This document shows, in pieces, positions 24,201-33,850 of a DNA stretch of 64,000 nt; the stretch's first letter is position 1, and each line of letters opens with the position of its first letter. The notes under the pieces were generated by a model. The model was given only the letters and a program-made list of their open reading frames with translations, had not been told where the DNA came from and did not search any database. The position numbers and the translations under genes were made by a program. Origin of the DNA: Harmonia axyridis (taxonomy: Eukaryota > Arthropoda > Insecta > Coleoptera > Coccinellidae); assembly GCF_914767665.1 (NCBI RefSeq), contig NC_059503.1, forward strand, positions 186,001 through 250,000, in the 5' to 3' direction.

Positions 24201-25596
24201 AATTTTGAACCGAAAATGGCATTTATCATTAAAATTACTCTTACTGATCAGTAAACAGGACGTAATGAAAAATGAAGCATGCTAATATGACGAATGTAAT
24301 TTCGAACGTAGAAGGGAGTGAATAATTCATTAAATACACATCATATTGGAGTGGATATGCTTACAACAACAGAGTTGGATGGCTTCTCTCTGTTCGTTTC
24401 ACACCTCACGTTCAATACTTTCACCCTATCAGTCATGACACCCTTCGGAACATAAATTCCTAACAATCCCCCTCTCTGCCAACTGATAAACCTTTAATGT
24501 GTTCCTTCCGGAATACCCACCCTGGCTGCAGTACAAGAAAGAGGAGGCCCACCGTATTGGAAATTGATCGCCTAATGGAAACATAGTGCCAGCGAACAGT
24601 TTTTAAATAAATCACCTCTTGTCCCAATGGCCCCATTCACCCTGCACATCTAGACCGTGCGAAGGTTAGAGAATGAGTGAGGAGTGAACTTGGGATTTCA
24701 CTCATTTACGAAAACGACCCCTAGAAAAGGGAGAAATTCAGATTTGCCCTAATCTGGACGAAAAACGAGCCAGACGGGTTGGGTTTTAACGATTTCGGGT
24801 CTTCATTAAGACGATGAAAGACTTTGTTGAGATGATTGGAAATTCTGGAGAAAACTTATACCGTGTGTTAATCGGGAAAGGTAATAAGAAAACATGAGTT
24901 AGGTACGTTTTGTAAGCTGCTGCGTCATTCAATTACTTCTTCAATTTAGTGAGACTGAATGAAGGGGCAAGAAATGTTGAAGATTCTTATTAAGATGCCT
25001 CTCTGGTAGTAAGGTAAGCGATCACCATGGTAATTAGTATTTTCTAACTGCAAGAGAAAACAGTTAGGGGAGTTAGGGGTTGTTATATCAGATTCTTACA
25101 TTTTTCGGACTTATTCCTCTTGAAGGAGCACTTTTCTTTTATATTATTATGCCAGCCAGCCGTATAGGCAGGATTACTTTTGAAATAAAATACTTAGAAG
25201 GGAGTTGAAGGGTCTGCATGCAACCGTTGAGTTCATTAATTATTTGGTCAAATTCGCCAAATACTTTCGGAGTTATGTATAATAATTTGAAACTTTAACA
25301 TAATAAAAAAACAACTGATACGATGGAATAATATTAATTTTCTGTTCACGTGAATAAATTTTTTTTTAAATCTGCAAGAAGCTTCCACGCTTTTTGACAC
25401 ATTGATATTACATCCTTGCCAGCACTCTGCATGTGATAAATCCGAAAAAAAATTACGTGGCTTGGAGTCAAACTGTGTCTTCCAAACTCACAACCAGCTT
25501 CACTGGTAGAGGTGTGTTAATAAACCGCCAGCACAACAGTTCTATTTTTAGTTTTCACCAGCCCAGAAGTCATCTGTTACTAGGCTTTTGTTGCAG
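24201..25596. other. Intergenic or 5' intron of the membrane-protein gene; nothing recognised
   Basis: The first coding exon at 25614 follows an acceptor at 25596, so at least one upstream noncoding exon should exist. No promoter or donor could be picked with confidence in this stretch. Confidence 0.4.
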
Positions 25597-25613
25597 GTAT
25601 CCACTACGTCAAA

Positions 25614-28600
25614 ATGTCTGTACAAAGCGACTCCGGCAGGCAGAATCAGCAACAGAATAAGAGACCCATTGTCATCATTTATCCCACGGGTGAGTTTCAA
25701 CGTTTCCCGGAACAATAAAGGCAGCCACTGGCTGGAAACCGGGAAAATTCAGTTTGCATACCAGATGGAAATACTCTTCGCTTGATTTCGTGGCTTATTT
25801 CCGTTTGTGCTTGGAAATATATACTCTCTGCCATTTCAGAGAGACTTACTGCTTTTTTCAGCTCTTCAAATTGAAATTTTCAATTGGAAAAAATGCGACC
25901 TTATTGGAATGGGGTGGGATCAATGTCTGAATGGGTGACAGTTTCATTAAACATGGGTAGTTTTCTAGTTCAATGAATTAATGACTTGAACATTTCGGGC
26001 TAAATTCTGAGTGTGAATGCACTTATACAAATCAGGTTGAATCTTTCATAGATTATGAGATTCAATATCATGCAAGGCGAAACAGTTGCAACTGTAGCAG
26101 TAGTCTGAATTTTCAATCGGACCAACAGACATTGCATTTTGGCAAAATTTCAATTAAAAATCTTTGAATTGCATGCATCCCATTAATAATCGTGTATCTA
26201 CTATATTTCGAATGATTATTTCAGATTTAAATAAAGCAAACTAACTGTTTCAGTGGCACCGGAAACCGTGGTGATACCTATAATCTCCTGTATCCTAGGT
26301 TTCCCCCTTTTGGCGCTATTGGTGATCTGCTGTCTCCGTCGAAGAGCTAAGTTGGCTAGGGAACAAGCAAGGAGGAGGAATTACGACTCTGAGCACGGTA
26401 CATTAACTATTAGATTCAGCCAAATACATTATTTAGGTAAACTAAAATGTTCCGTTGCCCAGTCCCACATTATACCAAAGACTAGAGACAAGAGAACTCA
26501 CTCTGCATAATTTGATTTTTTTTTATAATTAGAGCTTGAGTTTCTATTCTACAACCGTCACTTGTTTACTTTGTGCTCGCGTCTTTCCAGAATTACAAAT
26601 CTGACTAATTTCGGTTTTAGAGCCGCCTAGATCTAATTGATTTAAGTTGTTCTAAATCACACTGAATTGAAATCTTCCTTGAAGTGAAACTGTATAATAT
26701 GTCAAAGGTTCAATCAACAGTGAAAATTACAGTGTTCTAACTTGAGATCTAATCTTTGGTTTTTCCGGATTTTGGGGTGAAGAAGTGAGTCACGAAATGT
26801 AATATAGATCATTTTATTCTACTGGTGGATTTATGCACCAGCCCTAAGAACTAAGACTAAACCTAAGAACTAAGACCTAAGAATTGAACGCTAACAAATC
26901 AATGAGGGCGTTTATGCACGTTTCCTAAGAACTAACACTAGCAGGCCAACTATTAACTAAGAACTAAGGGCTCAGGTAAAATATAGAAGTGCGCGTGCGC
27001 CGCATAGAATTTCAATATTAACGAGTACCAGTTTCTATCATTTTATGTTCTTTATTCGTGTTTATCGATGAAAAGTATTATGTGTATTTGAAAAAATCAA
27101 ATTTAATTTTTTCACAATAAATATCTACGTAAAACATCAAAGTATAGAACAAATAGAAAGTAGTTCGAGCACGTGCGCATGCCCTAACTAAGAACTAACA
27201 AGAGAGTGCATAAACGCCACTGAATTCTTAGGTTTAGTTCTTAGTTCATAGTTCTTAGGTACGGTGCATAAATCCACCATACTAACAATTCAACATAGAA
27301 TAAAATGATCTACAAACTGATATACTTACTCTTTGTATTTAAGCATTGTAATTTGATTATATCTAATTTGATATTTTGGGTTCAAATGAAAACCATATCA
27401 TTGATATTGAGTAGATATCGATATTCTAGAAACATATGGTAGATCAAACCGTTTCTGTTAAGCCATTTCAAGGGGGGTATTATCTCCTCTTCTATGGAGC
27501 CTACTTCAGGTTTACAGAGCTTGGTTTCGATTGCCTAGGCTTTCTCGAATCCATCCGATATTCCACTTGTTCCTCGCTTCTGCCCCAAAAACTCAAGAAC
27601 GCCCCCTATCGATTAACGGAACACAATAAGCGAGTTGTTGTCTGAAATAATCTAGATAATTTCGGATTCAGGTCGCGGCAGGGCAGTTTCCCTGCGATCG
27701 GAGAGAGCCATGAGCAGGGGATTCCCCTCTTTGGAGCTAGACACTGTGCTAGAAGAAAGGTCGGATCCAGAACCGGAAGGCACCACCGTCATCGAAATGA
27801 TGACGCCGGATGGTAACGAGTCTTCGGAAGGCAACAGATAGCAAAGGAGGAAGGAGAGGGTTAGTGTGGCAGATAGGTGAGCAGATCGACACTTTATTTT
27901 TAAGCTCGTATATTCGCCAAAACGCAAATTTTGGAATTCTCTGGACACTACGTATTTATCTGAAACTTGACAACGTTGAACATTGTTATTCTACATTTGA
28001 ATTTTAAATTATCAGAAAAACTTAATTTCGAACGGTCATATTGGGTTATCCTTGTTGTGGTCTGGATTTCATAACCCTGTTTCATTGTCATATGATCGAG
28101 TCCTGTAACATATCACGCGGAGGACATTTAAATAATTTTTTATTCCTCACATAATGAAAGTGTGTTTTATTAAGTTTTACTTTCGGAATCACAAAATGGA
28201 CAACCCTCTCTAATTTATTTTAATGAATTCTCCTCAATTTTGGCCACTGGTTCTTTTAAAAAAAAACTCGTATTGAAAATCTGGTGCCGAATATTGGAAA
28301 GAAATCATCAACATCTTGAAACTTAGACGTTTCTCGATTTAATAAAATCCAATAAAGTATAAGTTTCAAAAGATGTTAAAGCACTATTATATTAGTATGA
28401 ATATTTCCCTCCTGTAAAAAATTCTATGTATATGGAGAACAATTATCGAAAATTACAGCGAATATTTCCCTCCTGTCAAAAATTCTATGTATATGGAGAA
28501 CAATTATAATTATCTAAAATTACAGCGATAATTGCATTGTAGGAAGCGAAACTGCACTGCGATAATTGTTCTGTTCATAGACGCATACTTTCTATGCATC

Positions 28601-28859
28601 TCACACAGTTCGAACCTATGGCAATTCCATTCTGAATCAGTTTGACAAGTAATGTAACAGTTTATTCGGGAAATATTCCCCCGAATTACAATCCACCTTC
28701 GATGTCGGGCTCTTTCTCCAAAAATGAAAATGAACTCATGCAGTTTTTATGACAACACGCTGTCATGCAAAATTATCGGTAATTTTGATGCACTTGTGCA
28801 ATTACTTATGATAACAATCTTCAAATTTTGTTGCAGGTCTCCCTTATGGACCACTCTGA
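25614..28859 (+). CDS. Small single-pass membrane protein, four exons, family not recognised
   Basis: Coding exons are 25614-25689, 26254-26397, 27672-27812 and 28837-28859. All three introns are phase 1, with good signals (ttgttgcag / gtgagt; tttcag / gtacat; ttcag / gtaacg; ttgttgcag). The product is 127 residues. It starts MSVQSDSGRQNQQQNKRP, then has a short extracellular or lumenal stretch, a membrane segment (about residues 31-52, VVIPIISCILGFPLLALLV then ICC) and a strongly basic stop-transfer (LRRRAKLAREQARRR). The acidic, Ser-rich cytoplasmic tail contains SLRSERAMSRGFPSLELD and VLEERSDPEPEG and ends GLPYGPL. No signal peptide is visible, so type III insertion is likely. The first coding exon follows an acceptor, so noncoding first exon(s) lie upstream. 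The last junction is the least certain: another frame of exon 4 is open for 54 more codons (from MDHSDPSPY), but does not fit the phase. Confidence 0.68.
26823..27279. mobile_element. 457-bp MITE (Harbinger-like), inside intron 2 of the membrane-protein gene
   Basis: Terminal repeats TGGTGGATTTATGCACC and GGTGCATAAATCCACCA are perfect over 17 bp. The flanking TAC (26820-26822 and 27280-27282) is a 3-bp target-site duplication, as is usual for PIF/Harbinger elements. The interior is rich in CTAAGAACTAAG repeats and has a second inverted pair (GGGCGTTTATGCACG / AGTGCATAAACGCC). There is no coding frame. Full copies are at 43752-44203 (opposite orientation) and 45818-46294. Confidence 0.85.
28399..28527. 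repeat. Two-copy tandem repeat, ~61-68-bp unit, in intron 3
   Basis: Units start at 28399 and 28460 with GAATATTTCCCTCCTGT, then ATTCTATGTATATGGAGAAC and AAATTACAGCG. The second unit carries a 7-bp expansion (AATTATAATTATC). It is a recent local duplication. Confidence 0.85.
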
Positions 28860-30621
28860 CCCAAGCCCATACATTCACAGTCCTGCCCCAAAGTTGACAA
28901 GACAACTGGGACATTTGGAATTTCCACAACTTGATCTGGATGTTGCCGGAGTTAGTCTGCTAATATGTAATGGTGATTCTAGACTGGAACATTCGTTCAA
29001 AGTCAAATAATTACATGGGATTCATTATTTTCGGAATCACGAAACTGTTGGTAACTTCCAATTCAAGGAGCTACGTGCCTGAAGCAATTCTACGATCTTA
29101 GATGATAACAGTAAATGATTGAAATCATCTGTGACCCTACTGTAGATTAATGAATAAAACTATTCCAAGTATTATGAAATTTTTAATTCCTTACCTATTC
29201 GTACCTGACACTAATCCGGAGTTTTTCTTTAAAAGGTCTCAACCATAGATGAACTTAGTTTGTCTTGGTCTCAACATCGAAATATTTCGAATTTGGTGGA
29301 AAAATGTTCAAGAGGTTAATTGGAGTTTATTTAGTCTTATGTTTCAGAGAAAATAAAGGATCAATTTGAATAGATGTGTGATGCCATATTAGTTATGTCA
29401 ATTTTACTAAACAAATTTTAAAATTAAATTCAGTAAGGAATTTACTCTGTAGCCATCTCTACTCATTTTACGGAACTACTTATTCACGCAACCATCCACG
29501 TATAGAATCTTGTAGCTTATAAATTACTACGAGTGCTAAGTTGGAGCTACTCTTCCTAGATGTCGCAATGAAAACAAATCCAAAACACGAATTCTGGTGA
29601 ATGAGCTACCTCAAGCGCATCCACCCATTACACATATCGTATCATTGAATTTGCAGAAAAGATGCTCAAATGAGCTCCAGAATTTGTTATTAAGAGGCAA
29701 TGTTTAAGCTAAGGTTGCAATCAGGACCTTCCTGAAGAAATTATGAACAAAAATATCTAGTGATTTGTGGGATTTGAAATGAAAATTCAAGCCAAATTTA
29801 CGGAACCTCTAATCGAATTTGCCTATTAACATTAACAACTTCACTTTGGCATTTGAATTCCGGATATCCAGAAATGAGAAAATACATATTCTAATCATAA
29901 AACCAGAACAAACATACTATCATTATAACACAAAAACCTTTTAGCGATGAAAAATTTTTAAAAATATACAACTGTAATATTTTCATGAAATGTCATTAAA
30001 TTAGTGATGCCCGAAAATTCCTCATACTATTCAACAATGTAGTCATAAAAGCCTAATGTTAGTATTGAATTTCCGTTTTAACTTCTCTTACTATTGATGT
30101 CTCGAATAAATAAAATAATTCAGTTTTTGCCAATAATTATTATTTTATTGTTATATATGTTAATTCAGTCTTGAATTTCATAATTCATTTATAATAGTTA
30201 TATACAATATACAGCAAAAATAGATGCAAAATGATGGGTAAGCATTTGTCTTTGATTACAGATTACTCTATTTGAGAACAGAAAGTGATACACTTCAAAA
30301 ATTACAGCAAAATTCTTTTGATTACTTGATTTGAATCAATTCACAAGTAAATATATAAGAGGACATCTAGGTACAAATATATGAAGCAGGGAGAGAAATG
30401 GAACATGCATTTTCACTTCAAATACATTTGAATATCTTTCCCGCTCCACAATATTTCTACTCCTATTATTCAAATCAGGGATGTCAATGTTCAATGAGTC
30501 ATTTCAAAGGATAAAGTATAACTTTTATTTGAAATAAAATCACCTTCTATCATCTACAGTAGTGTAATATGAAAGAATTACTTGCTTTGTAGGTTTTAAA
30601 TAATTTTATTGTAACTAAATT
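28860..30621. other. 3' UTR of the membrane-protein gene and intergenic space before MAK16
   Basis: An AATAAA at 29153-29158 lies about 300 bp after the proposed stop and is the likely poly(A) signal of the upstream gene. From 29160 to the MAK16 3' end nothing else was recognised. Confidence 0.45.
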
Positions 30622-31461
30622 TCAATTCAATAATAATTGTTGTTCAGGTTCATATTCAACTTGGACCCTCCTTCTCTTGGGTACAATTTCTTCAATTTCC
30701 TCTTCCGATTCAAAGTCACTTTCCATTTCAACCAGTTCTGTAGATCCACTCTCACTTTCATCGGATTCATAATCGGCTTCTACAAATTCTTCCGTTTCTT
30801 CATTAAGCTCTTTTTCTACCTCCGCATCCACTTTCATGTTCTCTTCGTCTTCAGATTCCTCTTCTTCTATCTCTGATTCAATTTCATTTTCCTTCAAAGC
30901 ATTATCGAATGCCATTTGGGGTATGTTGTATAAATCTTGATATACACCTTGTTTGAGACGATCCAAAAGTTCCTGTTCCACGCCTTTATCAATTTTTGCT
31001 GCAAGTAATGCCTTTTCTTCCCTTCGTTTTTCACGTCTCTCCACTTTTTGTTGAATAGGTACAAGAAGTTTCTGCCTTCTTAGTTTGAGTTTTCTCATGC
31101 GAATAAGATACTGTGTAATTTTAACGAACCTCTGCTTACATTTAGCTTTGATAAAACCATTCCAGTATAACAAGTTTTCGTTAATTTGATGTATGGCTTT
31201 ATCGAAGTTTCTTGACAACTTGACTTTTTCCCAGGTTTTGCTGGGGAAAGCAACTCTTTCTGCTGTTTTCATATAAAGATAAATTACACCATTTTCTTCT
31301 TTAATGGTAGCGTATTGACTGTTAGCCAATGGACAAGAATTCCTGCTGCATAACCCTGTCAAGTTGTATTCATTTCTACAAAACTTCTGGGTTTTTGTAT
31401 TCACCTTGTGAGAACAAAATGATTTGTTGATTATACTCCACACAACGTCGTCGTTTTGCAT
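30622..31461 (-). CDS. MAK16: MAK16 ribosome biogenesis protein
   Basis: A nucleolar 60S pre-ribosome assembly factor of the conserved Mak16 family. The single uninterrupted 279-residue frame starts MQNDDVVWSIINKSFCSHKV, the usual family N-terminus. The Ribosomal L28e/Mak16-type core follows: CRNEYNLTGLCSRNSCPLAN with its four Cys, TIKEENGVIYLYMKTAERVA, the W-K-V-K-L-S block, ALHQI-like AIHQINENL, and KQRFVKITQYLIRMRKL. A basic KVERREKRREEKAL segment leads to the IPQMAFDNAL motif and a long Glu/Asp-rich C-terminal tail (about residues 194-260) before KRRR. Length is close to the ~300 usual for the family. An AATAAA (minus strand, 30610-30605) lies just after the stop. It is head-to-head with the BOLA1-like gene, with 538 bp between the start codons. 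Confidence 0.97.
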   Translation of the reverse strand: MQNDDVVWSIINKSFCSHKVNTKTQKFCRNEYNLTGLCSRNSCPLANSQYATIKEENGVIYLYMKTAERVAFPSKTWEKVKLSRNFDKAIHQINENLLYWNGFIKAKCKQRFVKITQYLIRMRKLKLRRQKLLVPIQQKVERREKRREEKALLAAKIDKGVEQELLDRLKQGVYQDLYNIPQMAFDNALKENEIESEIEEEESEDEENMKVDAEVEKELNEETEEFVEADYESDESESGSTELVEMESDFESEEEIEEIVPKRRRVQVEYEPEQQLLLN

Positions 31462-31999
31462 CTTGAAACACTAACTAAAAAAGCACCACTGTTGAACAAA
31501 CTAAACTTCAAAAATATAACTTACATGCTTCGTTCTTTGACAGATATTGTAGGTTAGAAAAAATATGGTACAGAATATTTTATGAAAAAGTTTTCTTATC
31601 AAATAGTGGCCTAGATAAAAATAACTTTTTTGGAACAGTAACAGAATGGTTTGGAAATTATTGAAATATTGCGGTCTACTGAATGCCTTGATTCAGTACA
31701 GAGAAATATTTTAATGATTCAATTCATATAATATGATTAAAAACAATTACTATTTCTCAAATGAGTTTATGTCAAAGAGTAATCAAGAATAATCTTTGTT
31801 TGTATTCTATGGTTAACCTTATACCACAGACTAACTAATCTGTGCTTATACAATGTTTTTATTATTCTGTGTTCAAGAAAATTCATATAAAAATAAGATG
31901 TTCAAACAAATTTTCCAACGTTTGTTATTTTAAAAATTTTTGTTACATAATTAATATACTTCTTCTTTAGGTAAAATATTAAACTCTTTAATAAAAAAT
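31462..31999. promoter_or_regulatory. Divergent intergenic region between MAK16 and the BOLA1-like gene
   Basis: The two start codons are 538 bp apart on opposite strands, so the core promoters of both genes must lie here (or in a short 5' intron). A polypyrimidine-AG (cttcttctttag, ending about 31970) just before the BOLA1 start suggests a spliced 5' UTR for that gene. No TATA box or initiator is strong enough to assign. Confidence 0.5.
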
Positions 32000-32379
32000 A
32001 TGTCGTTGGAAAAATCTGTGGAAAACTCTATTCGAGGAAAGCTTACAGAAAATTTAAGTCCAATCCACTTGGAAATAATGAATGAGTCTTACATGCACAA
32101 TGTCAAGCCAGGAAGTGAAACACATTTCAAATTAGTTGTAGTATCTGATCATTTTAAACAAGTACCGAATATAAAAGTTTGTAGTATCAATTACACCGTG
32201 GAGCATTGTTTCATTCATCGCATTTTCAGAGACATCAGATAATTTATAAATTGCTTTCTGAAGAGATGAAAAACGGAGTTCATGCTCTTTCTATAGTAGC
32301 TAAAACCCTAGATGAATGGGATACTAGCGACAAAAACTTAGAACCGAGTCCGAATTGCAGAGGTGGTTTTGGTAAATAG
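32000..32379 (+). CDS. BOLA1: BolA-like protein 1 (BOLA1), two exons with a 53-bp intron
   Basis: BolA-fold proteins partner monothiol glutaredoxins in iron-sulfur cluster handling; BOLA1 types act in mitochondria. Exon 1 is 32000-32176 (59 codons) and exon 2 is 32230-32379 (49 codons plus stop). The intron, 32177-32229, has gtttgt at its 5' end and cattttcag at its 3' end, and is phase 0. Joined, the protein is 108 residues. Helix SVENSIRGKLTENLSPIHLEI leads to ETHFKLVVVSDHF, the K-R-H-Q-I-I-Y segment across the splice, then LLSEEMKNGVHALSIVAKT. This is the full BolA domain with the invariant His of the RH motif and the VHALSI strand. The C-terminal SPNCRGG resembles BOLA1 rather than BOLA2/3. 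No mitochondrial presequence is visible from this ATG; an upstream exon is possible. Read through without splicing, the frame ends in the intron region after 80 codons. Confidence 0.93.
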
Positions 32380-32866
32380 CATAATGTAAACATCCTATTT
32401 CATGAGAGTAAAATATAACATACTGATTTAAAAATGAAATTTTATTACTGATACAATAGGTGTTAAAAATTGTTTGAAATTTATTAAAAATATACTTTTA
32501 CTATTTATACAGTATATAATGTATCTTAAACAATATAAAATTAACTGAAACTGTTTTCATTCCAATAAAATACTCCGAAACCTTGTGTCAACTTAGATTC
32601 AAAATCATAGAAATTAGGTAGAATAAATAATTTGTATTAAAATTTCATTTAACTTTGAATATAATCCCCTTTAGTATATATTGAAATTGGTACTTAAATT
32701 TTTTTGGTACATATCTGATTTCAGACCTAGTACTGTACCACAAAGAATAAATTGTTTGATGCTATTGTGTAAGATCACTTCAATGCTGATAACCTATGAG
32801 TTGACCAAGTATCTTATAGATTTTCTGATAATGGAAGTGAAAAATTTTGTGCAACAGTTCTAAACT

Positions 32867-33850
32867 TCACACATCCTTGACATCACCACCACCTGAAAGT
32901 CTCCTTAAACTATCGGCTAAATAATTCCAATAATTCGCTCTAATACAATCAAGTTTATTGGCAAGCTCTTCACATAACTCTATACCCCTACTAAGTTCAT
33001 AACTCGGATCTTTAATATCTTTATCTAGTTGTTCTTTGCACATATCGATAATAAGTGACAATAAAAAGATAGATCTGTTTCCACCCTGATATAAATTTTC
33101 ACAAAAGGAAGTTATTTCCTTATTTCTACTCAAACCATTATTACTCTGAAATATTAAGCCTCTTAGGTAATTCCAGGAACTTTCATTCTCTTTAGCTTTA
33201 TTTATGTTCTTGAGGGTGAAACCAATCTCAGTTCCAATTACATCATCTGAGAATCCAGTTGAATTATTTATAGTGAAGTACCGATGATTCCATGCTGAAT
33301 TATTTCTAACATCTACATCGATGAGTTTTTCTGTAAATTCCAATTCGCCTTCATACAAAGAGAATCTCTTCACTACCCACTGTCTATGTTGCCATGCATG
33401 ATAATTTTTTGCATCTTGGTTGATTGCGCTCTCAGTAATATCTTTTTCCTGACTGGGATCATCAGTCCATTCAACTAAGATCCTTCTGTGCTGCCATACC
33501 TGATAATTTTTCGGCTGTTTAAGTATGATTGCTCTAACGAAATGGAGTTCTGCTTGAAGATCCTCATTTAATTCTTTTAAAATTTCCCGACGATATTGCC
33601 ACACTGAGTAGTTCGCTGGATTCAATTTAACAGCGTCTTGTGTCAGTTTCAAGGCCCGTTTAGACTTTTCTCCCTTATTTACTATGGCTCTGAAGTAATC
33701 GAAGACATCAATGAATTGTGGTGAATAATCAATAGCTACAACAGGATCGTCTTCATCCTGTGGTATAGGCTTGATATCTTTCCAGTCAGATCTATCACGA
33801 TAAAAGACGTATTCACCAGCTCCATCGTCTTCACTGCTGGACCCAGACAT
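32867..33850 (-). CDS. FNTA: Protein farnesyltransferase/geranylgeranyltransferase type-1 subunit alpha
   Basis: The alpha subunit is shared by farnesyltransferase and GGTase-I, which attach isoprenoids to CaaX proteins in the cytosol. It is one intact 327-residue frame. The N-terminal segment FYRDRSDWKDIKPIPQDE is the conserved lead-in. Five helical PPTA repeats follow, marked by NYSVWQYRR (about 80-88), NYQVWQHRR (115-123), NYHAWQHRQW (149-158), NNSAWNHRYF (183-192) and NESSWNYLRG (222-231). The NYQVWQHRR/NYHAWQHRQW pair is the region that holds the conserved Lys/Tyr/His of the active-site side of alpha. Human FNTA is 379 residues, mainly because of a Pro-rich N-terminus absent here. The gene converges on the BOLA1-like gene, with 487 bp between stops. 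The start is the only ATG near the conserved N-terminus. Confidence 0.97.
   Translation of the reverse strand: MSGSSSEDDGAGEYVFYRDRSDWKDIKPIPQDEDDPVVAIDYSPQFIDVFDYFRAIVNKGEKSKRALKLTQDAVKLNPANYSVWQYRREILKELNEDLQAELHFVRAIILKQPKNYQVWQHRRILVEWTDDPSQEKDITESAINQDAKNYHAWQHRQWVVKRFSLYEGELEFTEKLIDVDVRNNSAWNHRYFTINNSTGFSDDVIGTEIGFTLKNINKAKENESSWNYLRGLIFQSNNGLSRNKEITSFCENLYQGGNRSIFLLSLIIDMCKEQLDKDIKDPSYELSRGIELCEELANKLDCIRANYWNYLADSLRRLSGGGDVKDV

Noticed and set aside
27652..27948. 98-codon minus-strand frame over exon 3 of the membrane-protein gene
   Set aside because: The plus-strand exon has matching phase-1 splice sites and extends the same protein. The minus frame is its shadow.
28828..29010. Exon 4 frame starting at the MDHSDPSPY region as the true C-terminus of the membrane protein
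   Set aside because: It needs a phase-0 junction, while the only supported donor of exon 3 is phase 1. Kept as an alternative, not as the main call.
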